A stretch of DNA of 50,431 nt from Paraburkholderia sp. (GCF_024281035.1 NZ_JAMXLH010000071.1:1-50431), one strand, 5' to 3'; positions 26,856-35,053 are shown, numbered from the stretch's first letter. Made by a program: numbers and translations. The notes: generated from the sequence alone by a model not told the origin.

Positions 26856-27644
26856 ATGGACGCAGCACCGCAGTCAGGCGCGGGCGAATTGCCCGCGCGC
26901 GTCAACGACGTGGAAATCAGCGCCGCGACAATCGACGCCGAAAGCAGCAACTATACGAATGCGCCCGATCCGGCGCTTGCGGCACGTCGTGCACTGGTGG
27001 TTCAGGAACTGCTGCGGCAGCGTGCCGCGGCGCTTGAATTGATCGCGCCCGACGGCACGCTCGACGACGACACGCTCGAAACGCTGCTTGGGCGCGAATT
27101 GCGCGTCCCCGAAGCCACGCGCGAGGACTGCGCGCGCTATTTCGAGCAGAACCCAGCACGTTTCGTACGCAACGAACTCGTATTTGCAAGCCACATTCTC
27201 TTCGCCGTGACTGAACGCGTGCCGGTTACGTTTCTGCGCCAGAAAGCCGAAGAAACCCTGCACCAGCTGCTGCACGCTCCCGACACGTTCGAGGCCGTTG
27301 CCCGCGAACTTTCCAACTGTCCGTCCTCGGGCGTCGGCGGCAGTCTCGGCCAGCTTGCGCGCGGCGACACGGTGCCCGAATTCGAGGCGGCACTGTTCGA
27401 TTGCACCGACGTCGGCATTCTGCCGCATGTCGTGCGCACGCGCTTCGGCTTTCATCTCGTGCGCGTCGACCGCCGCGTGCCGGGCGTGCCCGTCTCGTTC
27501 GACGACGCAGCCGACGATATCGCGCGCTATCTGAGCGAGCGCGTGCGCAACAAGGCCATCCAGCAATACGTATCGATTCTTGCTTCTGAAGCTTCACTCG
27601 AGAATGCCGCGCTTGAAGCGGCAACCAGCCCACTCGTTCAATGA
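26856..27644 (+). CDS. Cytoplasmic parvulin-type PPIase in the nar operon
   Basis: Peptidyl-prolyl isomerase of the PpiC/NifM type, 262 residues. No signal peptide or membrane helix, so it is predicted cytoplasmic, on the same side as NarG and NarH. The N-terminal ~120 residues are helical (LVVQELLRQRAAALEL). The parvulin domain is at about 120-235 (NELVFASHILF, FEAVARELSNCPSSGVGGSL, GQLARGDTVPEFEAALF, HVVRTRFGFHLVRVDRRVPG). It follows narI by 31 nt on the same strand, so it is co-transcribed. By analogy with NifM, needed for nitrogenase Fe protein folding, it may help a Nar subunit fold; that is inference. Operon 2 has no such gene. Confidence 0.88.
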   Translation: MDAAPQSGAGELPARVNDVEISAATIDAESSNYTNAPDPALAARRALVVQELLRQRAAALELIAPDGTLDDDTLETLLGRELRVPEATREDCARYFEQNPARFVRNELVFASHILFAVTERVPVTFLRQKAEETLHQLLHAPDTFEAVARELSNCPSSGVGGSLGQLARGDTVPEFEAALFDCTDVGILPHVVRTRFGFHLVRVDRRVPGVPVSFDDAADDIARYLSERVRNKAIQQYVSILASEASLENAALEAATSPLVQ

Positions 27645-27652
27645 AGAACGTC

Positions 27653-27683
27653 AGGGCCTGTTCATATGAATAACAGGCCCTGG
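27653..27683 (+). terminator. Perfect 11-bp hairpin between ppiC and narK3
   Basis: CAGGGCCTGTT and AACAGGCCCTG pair perfectly around a 9-nt loop, 9 nt after the PPIase stop and just before the TTGGAGGC ribosome binding site of narK3. There is no U-tract, so it may lower read-through, protect the upstream mRNA or mask translation of narK3. Confidence 0.55.
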
Positions 27684-27694
27684 TTGGAGGCAAC

Positions 27695-28975
27695 ATGAAT
27701 CTGCCCAGCGAATCCGCCCGCCGGGGTCCGGCTGCCCCAGCCAGCGTCGGCATTCAGGCGTGGTCGGTCCTGCTTGTCAGCACGCTCGCATTTCTTGTTT
27801 GCTTCGTCGTGTGGATGATGTTCGGCGTGCTCGGCGTGCGGCTGCGCGACGAGCTGGGCCTGAACAGCACCGAATTCGGCCTGCTCACGGCAACGCCCGT
27901 GCTGACCGGCGCAGTCATGCGGTTGCCGCTCGGCGCCTGGACCGACCGCTTCGGCGGCCGCATCGTCATGACCAGCCTGCTCGTGGTCTGCGCAATCCCG
28001 GTGTATATCGTCAGTTACGCCAGCCAGCTCTGGCAGTTCCTGCTCATCGGGCTCTTTCTCGGTTGCGTCGGCGCGTCGTTCGCGGTGGGCACACCTTACG
28101 TCGCGCGTTTCTTTCCGCCTGAACGGCGCGGTTTCGCGATGGGTTTTTTCGGCGCGGGCACGGTCGGCGCGGCGGTCAACCTGTTCGTCACGCCCTCGCT
28201 GGAGGCAGCCTTCGGGTGGCGCTTCGTACCGCGCGTCTATGCCGTCGCGCTGCTCGTAACCGCGGTGATTTTCTGGCTGGGTTCCGCGCGCGATCCGGGC
28301 GCGGGTGCCTCAAAGGGTTCGTGGACCGAGTCGTTCAAGGTGCTGCGCGACCCCCGCGTATGGCGGCTGTGCCAGTACTACTCGATCACCTTCGGCGGCT
28401 TCACCGCGCTTTCGCTGTGGATTCCGCAATACCTCAAGGCCGAGTACGGCATGACGCTGGTGGTCGCGGCCGCATTCGCGGCGGGATTCTCGCTGCCGGG
28501 CTCGATCCTGCGCGCCGTGGGCGGCCTGCTCGCCGACAAGCTCGGCGCACACAATGTGACGTGGTGGGGCCTGTGGGTCGCATGGATCTGCCTCTTCATC
28601 CTCTCGTACCCGCCCACCGATCTCGTGATTCACACGATCAGCGGCGACGTCACGCTGCACATCTACGTTCCCATCGCGGGCTTCGTCATGCTGGCATTCC
28701 TGCTCGGCAGCGTGTTCGCGTTCGGCATGGCGTCCACGTTCAAATACGTCGCCGATGATTTTCCGACCAACATGGGCGTCGTGACGGGTATCGTCGGGCT
28801 CGCGGGCGGGCTTGGCGGCTTCCTGCTGCCGATCATGTTCGGCGCGCTGCTGGATATCTTCAAGGTCCGCTCGAGCTGCTTCATGCTGCTTTACGGCGTC
28901 GTGTGGGTGTCGCTGATCTTGATGTACCTGTCCGAGGTCCGGCGTACGCCGGTGCTCGAACAACCGCAGCACTGA
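27695..28975 (+). CDS. narK: NarK-family nitrate/nitrite transporter (operon 1)
   Basis: Major facilitator superfamily permease, 426 residues, 12 predicted helices. It resembles the NarK1-type protein at 42657-44030 along its length (CFVVWMMFGVLGVRLRDEL, LGLLTATPVLTGAVMRLPLG). The two substrate-binding Arg are present (VMRLPLGAWTDRFGG; LRAVGGLLADKLG), as is the second signature IVGLAGGLGGFLLP. The first nitrate signature reads GFFGAGTVGAAVN, with Thr where the other two NarK proteins here have Asn (GAGNSG, GIGNLG). Substrate preference may therefore differ. TTGGAGGC precedes the ATG. It is the last gene of operon 1. Confidence 0.9.
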   Translation: MNLPSESARRGPAAPASVGIQAWSVLLVSTLAFLVCFVVWMMFGVLGVRLRDELGLNSTEFGLLTATPVLTGAVMRLPLGAWTDRFGGRIVMTSLLVVCAIPVYIVSYASQLWQFLLIGLFLGCVGASFAVGTPYVARFFPPERRGFAMGFFGAGTVGAAVNLFVTPSLEAAFGWRFVPRVYAVALLVTAVIFWLGSARDPGAGASKGSWTESFKVLRDPRVWRLCQYYSITFGGFTALSLWIPQYLKAEYGMTLVVAAAFAAGFSLPGSILRAVGGLLADKLGAHNVTWWGLWVAWICLFILSYPPTDLVIHTISGDVTLHIYVPIAGFVMLAFLLGSVFAFGMASTFKYVADDFPTNMGVVTGIVGLAGGLGGFLLPIMFGALLDIFKVRSSCFMLLYGVVWVSLILMYLSEVRRTPVLEQPQH

Positions 28976-29063
28976 GCAGCGGCCGCTGCACGTACCGGCG
29001 CAAATGCAGCGGCACGCGTAGCGGCAGATGTAGCAGTTGAGCGGCTTTGAAGGTGCGCGGCGC

Positions 29064-30293
29064 TCACCAGGCCGCGACTTCTTTCCTGTTTTCTTTCCTG
29101 CTTCCGGCGAGATGCGCCGCGATGGCATGCTTGACCAGCGGCAGATTTTCGCCGACGTGCAGCATGAAATTCCTGGCCAGCTTCGCCGGAAGGTTTTCCC
29201 GGTTATAAAGCGTGGTCACGACGTCCGTCATCAGATACAGCGGACGCGTGCTCCGGCGGTGCCGGTTCTCGTAGCGCTTCAACACGGCATCGTCGGCGAA
29301 ATCCTTGCCTGCGCCGTGCGCGGACAAAATCGCGTTCGCCAGCGACTCGATACTCGACACACCGAAATTGAAGCCATGCGCCGTTACCGGATGCATGCCC
29401 ACCGCCGCGTCGCCCACCGTCGCGAAACGCTTTGCCACGAACTGTCTCGGATACACCGCGACCAGCGGATAAGCGTGGCGCGTCGACACGAGCTTCATAC
29501 CGCCGAGGCGATGCTCAAACCGGCGCTCGATTTCCGTGTTGAATGCGTGCGCATCGACTTGCTGGAGCCGGTCTATCTCGCGGCCCGGCAAGGTCACCAC
29601 GACGGAAGACCGGAAAGCACCGCTCTCAGGGTCCGGATTCATCGGCAGCAGCGCGAGCGTCTGGCCATAGCCGAACCACTCCCACGCGGTGTGATCGTGC
29701 GGCTTCTCGTGCGTCATGTTGCAGACCAGCATCGACTTGCCGAAATCGCGCATGTCGGCCCCAATGCCCATCATTCTTCTCGTCAGCGAGAACCGGCTAT
29801 CGGCAGCGATAAGCAGACGCGCCGAGAGTTTCTTTCCGCTAGCAAGGCTCGCCTCAATCGCTTCGCGGCCGTTCTCGATCCCGACAACCTCTTCGTTGGT
29901 CAGGAAGTCGATCCGATTGCTGGCGCGCCCTTCTTCCACCACATCGAAGGCGGCCTTGCGGATCAGCTGATTCGCGACCAGCCAGCCCAGTTCCTGATGG
30001 TCGCTCAGCTCATGCCCGATCTGAAGCGCACGCGACGAAGAACCGTTGAATACCTTTGCGTTGACCAGACGCGACTTCGCGACGTCTTCGATTCGGTCCC
30101 ACAGTCCCCAGCGCTTCATGAGCGCCACCGTGTTGTGCGTCAGCGCAATTTCGCGCCCGTCGAATGCGGGCTCGCTCAGCGCGTCCAGCCCCTGCTTCTC
30201 CACGAGCGTGATCCGCAGTCCGGCTCCCGACAACGCGTGGGCAAGGCACAGTCCGACTGGACCTGCGCCGACAATCACAATGTCCGCATTCAC
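29064..30293 (-). CDS. ubiM: UbiM-like FAD-dependent ubiquinone hydroxylase
   Basis: Class A flavoprotein monooxygenase of the UbiH/UbiF/Coq6 family, 409 residues. The Rossmann FAD motif GAGPVGLCLAHAL lies at residues 9-21, the middle motif is AADSRFSLTRR, and the second FAD motif is VGDAAVGMHPVTAHGFNFG. The runs DGREIALTH, MLVCNMTHEKPHDHTAWEW and HPVTAHGFN are those I associate with UbiM, a 5-demethoxyubiquinol hydroxylase, rather than UbiH or UbiF. It would complete the ubiquinone that feeds quinol to NarI. The DUF3079 gene precedes it by 32 nt on the same strand, forming a two-gene operon that ends tail to tail with narK3. The UbiM subtype is likely but not certain. Confidence 0.8.
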   Translation of the reverse strand: MNADIVIVGAGPVGLCLAHALSGAGLRITLVEKQGLDALSEPAFDGREIALTHNTVALMKRWGLWDRIEDVAKSRLVNAKVFNGSSSRALQIGHELSDHQELGWLVANQLIRKAAFDVVEEGRASNRIDFLTNEEVVGIENGREAIEASLASGKKLSARLLIAADSRFSLTRRMMGIGADMRDFGKSMLVCNMTHEKPHDHTAWEWFGYGQTLALLPMNPDPESGAFRSSVVVTLPGREIDRLQQVDAHAFNTEIERRFEHRLGGMKLVSTRHAYPLVAVYPRQFVAKRFATVGDAAVGMHPVTAHGFNFGVSSIESLANAILSAHGAGKDFADDAVLKRYENRHRRSTRPLYLMTDVVTTLYNRENLPAKLARNFMLHVGENLPLVKHAIAAHLAGSRKENRKEVAAW

Positions 30294-30325
30294 AATGACT
30301 TCCTGATTTGCTTGATCCGACTTGT

Positions 30326-30574
30326 TTAATCCGATTTACATAAAGCAGCCAGGACAGGCTCGGAGCCGCTCTGGGCTTCAGCGTTGTTGTCGTCGGCGGG
30401 AATCTCGATGCCCCAGTCGCCATGCAAATACCAATCGTCGCCAAGCAGTTCGATCGGATGCTGAGTTCGGCTTTGTCCGTTGCCGCAGCGCATATCTTCA
30501 GCCGGACAGTAGTGGTCGCAACCCCAGCACAATCTTTCAGGATGACTGGGGATCAGCGGAAACTTCTTGGCCAT
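30326..30574 (-). CDS. DUF3079 small cysteine-containing protein
   Basis: A protein of 82 residues. The start MAKKFPLIPSHPERLCWGC is supported by AAGGAG 9 nt upstream. Four Cys (LCWGCDHYCPAEDMRCGNG) in a tight cluster suggest a metal or Fe-S site. WYLHGDWGIE follows, and the last ~25 residues are variable. The family is small, typical of beta-proteobacteria, and without known function. Its operon partner is ubiM, and a perfect FNR box lies about 320 nt upstream, so a role in low-oxygen redox or quinone metabolism is suggested by context only. Confidence 0.8.
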   Translation of the reverse strand: MAKKFPLIPSHPERLCWGCDHYCPAEDMRCGNGQSRTQHPIELLGDDWYLHGDWGIEIPADDNNAEAQSGSEPVLAALCKSD

Positions 30575-30890
30575 CTTCGAACTCCTTCGGAACGCAGGCG
30601 ACATGCCCGGGCAAACGGCGGCCTGCGCCGGAAATGCCGTGTTTGAAAGTATCGGGAAGTAGATCGAGATAGCTTTTTCGCAGCCGGACACGCGGGCCAT
30701 GACCGCATCATGCCGGATATAAAGCCGTCACGCGAATTCGCGGAAATTGGCCCACTCTCATCCGGGGAATGCCTTGACATGAAAGAGCGCACCGCAGCGC
30801 AACGGTTTGAGCCCAACGACAACGCACTGGATGCTAATTCACCTGCAGCAAGCTGTGTTTTGGCAGCGACTGAGTTTGCGCAACAATAAT

Positions 30891-30904
30891 TGATTTAAAT
30901 CAAA
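30891..30904. promoter_or_regulatory. Perfect FNR/ANR box
   Basis: TTGATTTAAATCAA matches the FNR consensus TTGAT-N4-ATCAA exactly. It sits in the 460-nt gap (30575-31034) between narL and DUF3079. The minus-strand genes DUF3079-ubiM are the only transcription unit facing away from it at a suitable side, about 317 nt ahead. No second copy of this quality was found in the window. No other gene is seen in the gap. Confidence 0.7.
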
Positions 30905-30906
30905 TG

Positions 30907-30940
30907 CAGCCGTCAGCCACGAAGCGCGGCGACGGCTGCT
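30907..30940 (-). terminator. Probable terminator of the mobB-narX-narL transcript
   Basis: GCAGCCGTC (30907-30915) pairs with GACGGCTGC (30932-30940), with further pairing inside the loop. On the minus strand it lies about 95 nt past the narL stop and is followed by ATTTGATTTAAAT, AT-rich but not a pure U-tract. Confidence 0.5.
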
Positions 30941-30946
30941 AGCGGG

Positions 30947-31001
30947 GGGTTAAAGCGGCGGTGTTAAGGCGGTGGTGTTAAAACGCGGCGTTAAAACATC
31001 G
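30947..31001 (+). repeat. Degenerate 14-bp tandem repeat
   Basis: About four units of the type GGTGTTAAAGCGGC just past the narL 3' end. Same style as the arrays at 16297 and 19672. Confidence 0.75.
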
Positions 31002-31034
31002 CGCCGCGGCTTTCAGAAAATGGCAGGAAGCGCG

Positions 31035-31727
31035 CTATTCGTCCGCGGCAGCATTTCGCGTGGCGGCACCCGCACCGGCATTGCCCTCGCGCTCTTTCGC
31101 ATAGAGCGCAATCTGCACGCGGCTCGTCATCTTCAGCTTGCGCAAAATATTGCGCACGTGAATTTTCACCGTGCTTTCGGCCAGATCGAGCGTGCGCGCG
31201 ATTTCCTTGTTGCTGGCGCCGCGCGCCAGTTCGCGCACGATCTCCTCTTCGCGCGCGGTCAGCGCTTCGCTCGTATCGCCCGCGCGCGGCACGGGTGCCT
31301 GAGCCGGTCTGCGCATCTGCTCAAGGAGCTTCGCCGTCATGTGCTCGGTAATCACGGGGTGGCCGGCCGCCGCCCTGCGAATCGCGTCGGCCAGCGTATC
31401 GGCCTCGATGTCCTTCAACAGATAACCACACGCGCCGGCGCGCATGGCAGCGGTCAGGTCGTCCGCATCCTCGGAGACCGTCAGCATGACGAACGCCGTG
31501 CCAGGCAGGTCCTGCGCGAGCAACTGCAGCGTTTCGATTCCCGAGAGCCCCGGCATGTTCAGATCGAGCAGCACCACATCCGGCGTGTGCTGCTTTGCCC
31601 GCTTGATCCCTTCTACGCCATCGGCCGCCTCGTCCACCACCTCGAAATCGGGCTGGCGCTGCAACAGCGCCTTCACGCCCGAACGAAAAAGCGTGTGATC
31701 GTCAATGAGCAGAATGCGTATCGTCAT
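31035..31727 (-). CDS. narL: NarL-type response regulator
   Basis: Response regulator of 230 residues partnered with the NarX kinase 28 nt upstream. Receiver domain at 1-120 with acidic pocket D10/D11 and phospho-acceptor D55 (VVLLDLNMPG), Thr in VMLTVSE and Lys in YLLKDIE. A LuxR-type HTH lies at about 152-215 (LTAREEEIVRELARGASNKE, then ESTVKIHVRNILRKL). It would activate the nar operons in nitrate and bind TACYYMT heptamers; candidates are noted at 20030, 41079 and 44138. Last gene of mobB-narX-narL. Confidence 0.92.
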   Translation of the reverse strand: MTIRILLIDDHTLFRSGVKALLQRQPDFEVVDEAADGVEGIKRAKQHTPDVVLLDLNMPGLSGIETLQLLAQDLPGTAFVMLTVSEDADDLTAAMRAGACGYLLKDIEADTLADAIRRAAAGHPVITEHMTAKLLEQMRRPAQAPVPRAGDTSEALTAREEEIVRELARGASNKEIARTLDLAESTVKIHVRNILRKLKMTSRVQIALYAKEREGNAGAGAATRNAAADE

Positions 31728-31755
31728 GTGAGCGTAAGTTCAAAGGTCATGCACG

Positions 31756-33717
31756 TCACGCAGCCATGCGAGCCTGGGCGCCGAGAATCAGTTCCACGCG
31801 CGCGCCGTGGCCCGGGCTGCCGTCGAGATGCAGCGCCGCCGCAAGGCGCTTGGCACGCTCGCGCATGATGTGGAAACCCACGTGCGCTTCACCGGCCGAA
31901 TCGAGCTCGGCCGGCTCGTAGCCAATACCGTCGTCCTCGACAAGCAGCTGGAAATCGCGTCCGTTGACCACCGTAACGTGCACCGACTGCGCCTCGGCAT
32001 GCTTGCGCACGTTCGAAAGCGCTTCCTGCAGGATGAACAACACCTGCAACTGCTGATCGGACGGCAGCGGCGGACCGCCTTCGTCGCGATAGTCCAGCGT
32101 CACCTCGGCTTCCGACTGCCGCCGAAAGCGCGCGACCGTATCTTCGACTGCGGGCCTCAATGCCCCCGGCCCGATCCGCGTGCGGAAGTTTAGCAGCAGC
32201 TCTCGCACGTCTTGATAGCTTTCCTCAACTCCGCCCGAAAGAAGCGGCACGAGTTCCCGGATTTCATCAAGATTGCCCGCGCGCCCGGCCTCGCCGAGCA
32301 ATTGCACCTGCATCTTCAGATAACTCAGACCCTGAGCAATGCTGTCGTGCAGGCCCTGCGCGACAAGATTACGCTCTTCGGATACGGCAAGCTGCCGCGC
32401 CAGCGCAACCAGACGGCGGTTTTTGAGCGCGACGCCGAGATGCCGCCCGAGCGTGCGCAGCAACTGGATTTCGGACGCCGGAATTTGCCGGGGCCGCTTG
32501 AAGTGCAGCGAGAACGTGCCGAGCGTCTCGTCCTGCGAAACAATGGCGAACGCCGCAACCGTGACAAAACCGGCCTGCACGCAGCGTTTCACGAGTTCGC
32601 GATCGTCGCCCGTCATGATGCGCAAATCGCCGATAACCGGTTCATCGGTAAAAGAAGCCACGCCGCAGATGCAATTGTGCGCGGACATGCACCGCTCGGC
32701 ATTCGCCAGTTCCTCCGTCAATCCCTCGGCCGCGAGCAGATGCAGGTTGTTGTCCTCGGCCGATATCACGCGCACCGTACCGCCGTCGGCATTGAATTCG
32801 CGCATCAGGCGCGTGAGGAAGTCGTGGCACAGCACCTCGGCCGTTTCGGGCGAATTCAGGCATGCCGCCATTTCATAGAGCAGCGCCAATTCACGATTTT
32901 GCGCGGCAAGCTGCGCCGTCTTCGCCTCCACGCGCGCCTCGAGTTCGAGGTACAGCGCCTGCAGCTCCGCGACCATCCGGTTGAAGCCGTTCGCAAGCTG
33001 TCCGAACTCGTCCTCGGTGTTGACCGGCAGCCGCGTGTCGAACTCCCGCGCCTCGATGCGCGAAAGCCCATCCTGCAGCCGCTGCACCGGCACGACGAAC
33101 CACAGATAAAGCATATAGACGATGGCCGCGGTTCCGACGCACGACAGCGCGGCGAGCGCAAGCTGCGACATGCGCAGCCACGCTGTTTTGCGCGAATTTT
33201 CGTGCTCGATCAGGCTGACGAGCCGGTTGGCTTCGGCAACGAAACCTGGCAGCAGCGCGATATAGGCACCGGGCTCGCGCATGGCCAGATCGCGTTCGTG
33301 CAGCGCGGCGGGCCTCAGTTCGTCTTGCCATGCGGCTGCCACGCGCACGAACTGCGCGTGGATCACCTTGTCGTTGGGCAGGAAGAGCGGACGTGCCGGG
33401 TCGCCGCCGCGCAACCGTCTGAGCGTGGCGTCCATCTGGTGAATCTGGTCATCGAGCTGGGAGGCCTGTCCCAGGCGCGTCTCCCACAACGCGATGGCCA
33501 CCGCGTTCGCGCGCATGCGCAGGCTGCCCGCATCGTTGATTGCGGCGCCCGCGCCTTCGAGCTGCCACGACAGCCAAAGCGTGCCGCTGATCATCGAGAG
33601 CACGAGCGTGAGCGCCACCGCCGAGAGGACGATGATGCGGGTCGAAAGTCGCTGGCGAAACGGCGCACGCGGCGCAGCGTTGCGAGAGTTTGACGACACG
33701 GCGGTGGACTGGGGCAT
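31756..33717 (-). CDS. narX: NarX-type nitrate/nitrite sensor histidine kinase
   Basis: A protein of 653 residues. Two transmembrane helices (about 28-50 and 184-209) flank a periplasmic sensor. The P-box INDAGSLRMRANAVA (60-74) is the nitrate-binding signature of NarX/NarQ. A HAMP domain (210-263), coiled signalling helix and a GAF-like module follow, with a Cys cluster at 343, 349 and 351 (ERCMSAHNCICG) as in NarX. The HPK7-type phosphorylation site is H458 (ERNLVAQGLHDSIAQGLS), and the ATPase domain (about 545-650) shows DDGIGYEPAE and HVGFHIMRERA. Operon with mobB upstream (23 nt) and narL downstream. NarQ is excluded mainly by the Cys cluster and the narL neighbour. Confidence 0.93.
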   Translation of the reverse strand: MPQSTAVSSNSRNAAPRAPFRQRLSTRIIVLSAVALTLVLSMISGTLWLSWQLEGAGAAINDAGSLRMRANAVAIALWETRLGQASQLDDQIHQMDATLRRLRGGDPARPLFLPNDKVIHAQFVRVAAAWQDELRPAALHERDLAMREPGAYIALLPGFVAEANRLVSLIEHENSRKTAWLRMSQLALAALSCVGTAAIVYMLYLWFVVPVQRLQDGLSRIEAREFDTRLPVNTEDEFGQLANGFNRMVAELQALYLELEARVEAKTAQLAAQNRELALLYEMAACLNSPETAEVLCHDFLTRLMREFNADGGTVRVISAEDNNLHLLAAEGLTEELANAERCMSAHNCICGVASFTDEPVIGDLRIMTGDDRELVKRCVQAGFVTVAAFAIVSQDETLGTFSLHFKRPRQIPASEIQLLRTLGRHLGVALKNRRLVALARQLAVSEERNLVAQGLHDSIAQGLSYLKMQVQLLGEAGRAGNLDEIRELVPLLSGGVEESYQDVRELLLNFRTRIGPGALRPAVEDTVARFRRQSEAEVTLDYRDEGGPPLPSDQQLQVLFILQEALSNVRKHAEAQSVHVTVVNGRDFQLLVEDDGIGYEPAELDSAGEAHVGFHIMRERAKRLAAALHLDGSPGHGARVELILGAQARMAA

Positions 33718-33740
33718 GGCGGAATGGATCGGTGTGCGGC

Positions 33741-34274
33741 TCAGGCTGCATTATCCGCCGAAGCGTCGGTAACGGCGTACTCCGCCGCGCTCTCGCCGAT
33801 GAATGCGGCAATGCGCGCCACATCGTCGAGTGCGAAGACCGGCAAATGCGTGTCGAGCACGAGGTCGGACGCAATCGCGACGATGCGCGGATCGTGCGGG
33901 TAAAGCGCTTCATAGCCACTGCCGCAGCCGCTGCCGCCGCGCACGACTTCGAGCCGCGGCAGATCCACGCGCGTGTAGCCTTCGACCAGCGTGAGATCGG
34001 CCGGTCCGAGCCGCGCCAACAGCGCGTCGAACGACGGTTCCGGTCCATCGTGCAGAATCGCCCACGACGTGGGCGACACAATCAGCACCTCGCCTGCGCC
34101 CGCCGAGCGAAAGCGCGCGCTGTCCTTGCGCGGCGGTTCGAGTTCGAGCCTGTGGTGGCTGTGCTTGATCACGTTGACGACGAGCCCGCGCGACCGGTAA
34201 TGGGCGAGCAGCGCCTCGATCAAGGTTGTCTTGCCCTGCCCCGAACGGCCTGCAATGCCAAAGAGACGTGCCAT
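33741..34274 (-). CDS. mobB: Molybdopterin-guanine dinucleotide biosynthesis protein B
   Basis: GTP-binding helper of Mo-bis-MGD synthesis, the cofactor of NarG. 177 residues. P-loop GRSGQGKTTLIEALL at residues 8-22, then VVNVIKHSHHRLELE and the conserved DSARFRSAGAGEVLIVSP, and LTLVEGYTRVDLPRLEVVR. A GTG three codons earlier is possible, but the ATG at 34274 sits 10 nt from AGGAG. No mobA is seen here. It lies 18 nt after a strong terminator that ends the nar operon 2 transcript, so it depends on read-through or a promoter in that short stretch. Confidence 0.9.
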   Translation of the reverse strand: MARLFGIAGRSGQGKTTLIEALLAHYRSRGLVVNVIKHSHHRLELEPPRKDSARFRSAGAGEVLIVSPTSWAILHDGPEPSFDALLARLGPADLTLVEGYTRVDLPRLEVVRGGSGCGSGYEALYPHDPRIVAIASDLVLDTHLPVFALDDVARIAAFIGESAAEYAVTDASADNAA

Positions 34275-34291
34275 GGCACCCACACTCCTGA

Positions 34292-34331
34292 AAAAAAAAA
34301 CCGGGCGATCGCGCGAGGCGGATCACCCGGG
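34292..34331 (-). terminator. Strong intrinsic terminator after narI of operon 2
   Basis: On the minus strand CCGGGTGATC and GATCGCCCGG pair around a 10-nt loop, followed by ten Ts. It lies about 40 nt after the narI stop and 18 nt before mobB, so it caps narGHJI. Confidence 0.9.
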
Positions 34332-34369
34332 TAAATTACGGCCCCGGTACTGCAGGCCGTCGATGGTGA

Positions 34370-35053
34370 TTAACGGCTACGCACGAGCTGCCATGCGCGC
34401 GAGAGATAACCGACTGAAGCAAAACCGCTCCACACGTGCACGAGACGCGTGAACGGGAAGATCACGAAGAGCGACATGCCCATGAACAGGTGAACGCGGA
34501 AGATGAGCGGCGCTTCGCTCACATAGCTTGCCGCGTCGCCGCGGAACGTGACGATGTGCTGGGCCCACGTCATGAGCCGCACCATCATCGTACCGTCCAT
34601 GTGGCTGGCCGATTCGGCGATCGTCGAAAGACCGAGCAGCAGCGTCACGAGAATCCACAGCAGCAGCACCTTGTCCGCGGTGCGCGTGACAGCCGACACG
34701 CGTTCATTCGACAGACGACGATGCAGCAGGATCGCGAGCCCGGCGAGACACATCGAGCCCATCACGCCGCCCGCGACCATCGCGACCATCTGCTTGGCGC
34801 TGTGCGGCACACCGAGGGTATCCCACACGACAACCGGCGTCAGCAGACCGAACATGTGGCCGAAGAAGAGCCCCAGAATGCCGACGTGAAAGAGGATGTT
34901 GCCGAGCCGCAGTTGTCCCCGGTAGAGGAGCTGCGAGCTGTCCGTCTTCCACGTGTACTGCTCGCGCTCGAAGCGTGCGAGCGAGCCGAACAGAAAGATC
35001 GCGAGCGCAATGTACGGATAAATGCCGAACAGGAACTGGTTGAACGTATTCAT
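34370..35053 (-). CDS. narI: Nitrate reductase gamma subunit, cytochrome b (operon 2)
   Basis: Quinol-oxidising diheme cytochrome b, 227 residues and five helices. Heme ligands H56 and H66 (ILFHVG, FGHMFG), plus the C-terminal pair in FRVHLFMG and RLVHVWSG. The start MNTFNQFLFGIYPYIALA overlaps the narJ stop by ATGA. It is followed by a strong terminator. Confidence 0.95.
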   Translation of the reverse strand: MNTFNQFLFGIYPYIALAIFLFGSLARFEREQYTWKTDSSQLLYRGQLRLGNILFHVGILGLFFGHMFGLLTPVVVWDTLGVPHSAKQMVAMVAGGVMGSMCLAGLAILLHRRLSNERVSAVTRTADKVLLLWILVTLLLGLSTIAESASHMDGTMMVRLMTWAQHIVTFRGDAASYVSEAPLIFRVHLFMGMSLFVIFPFTRLVHVWSGFASVGYLSRAWQLVRSR

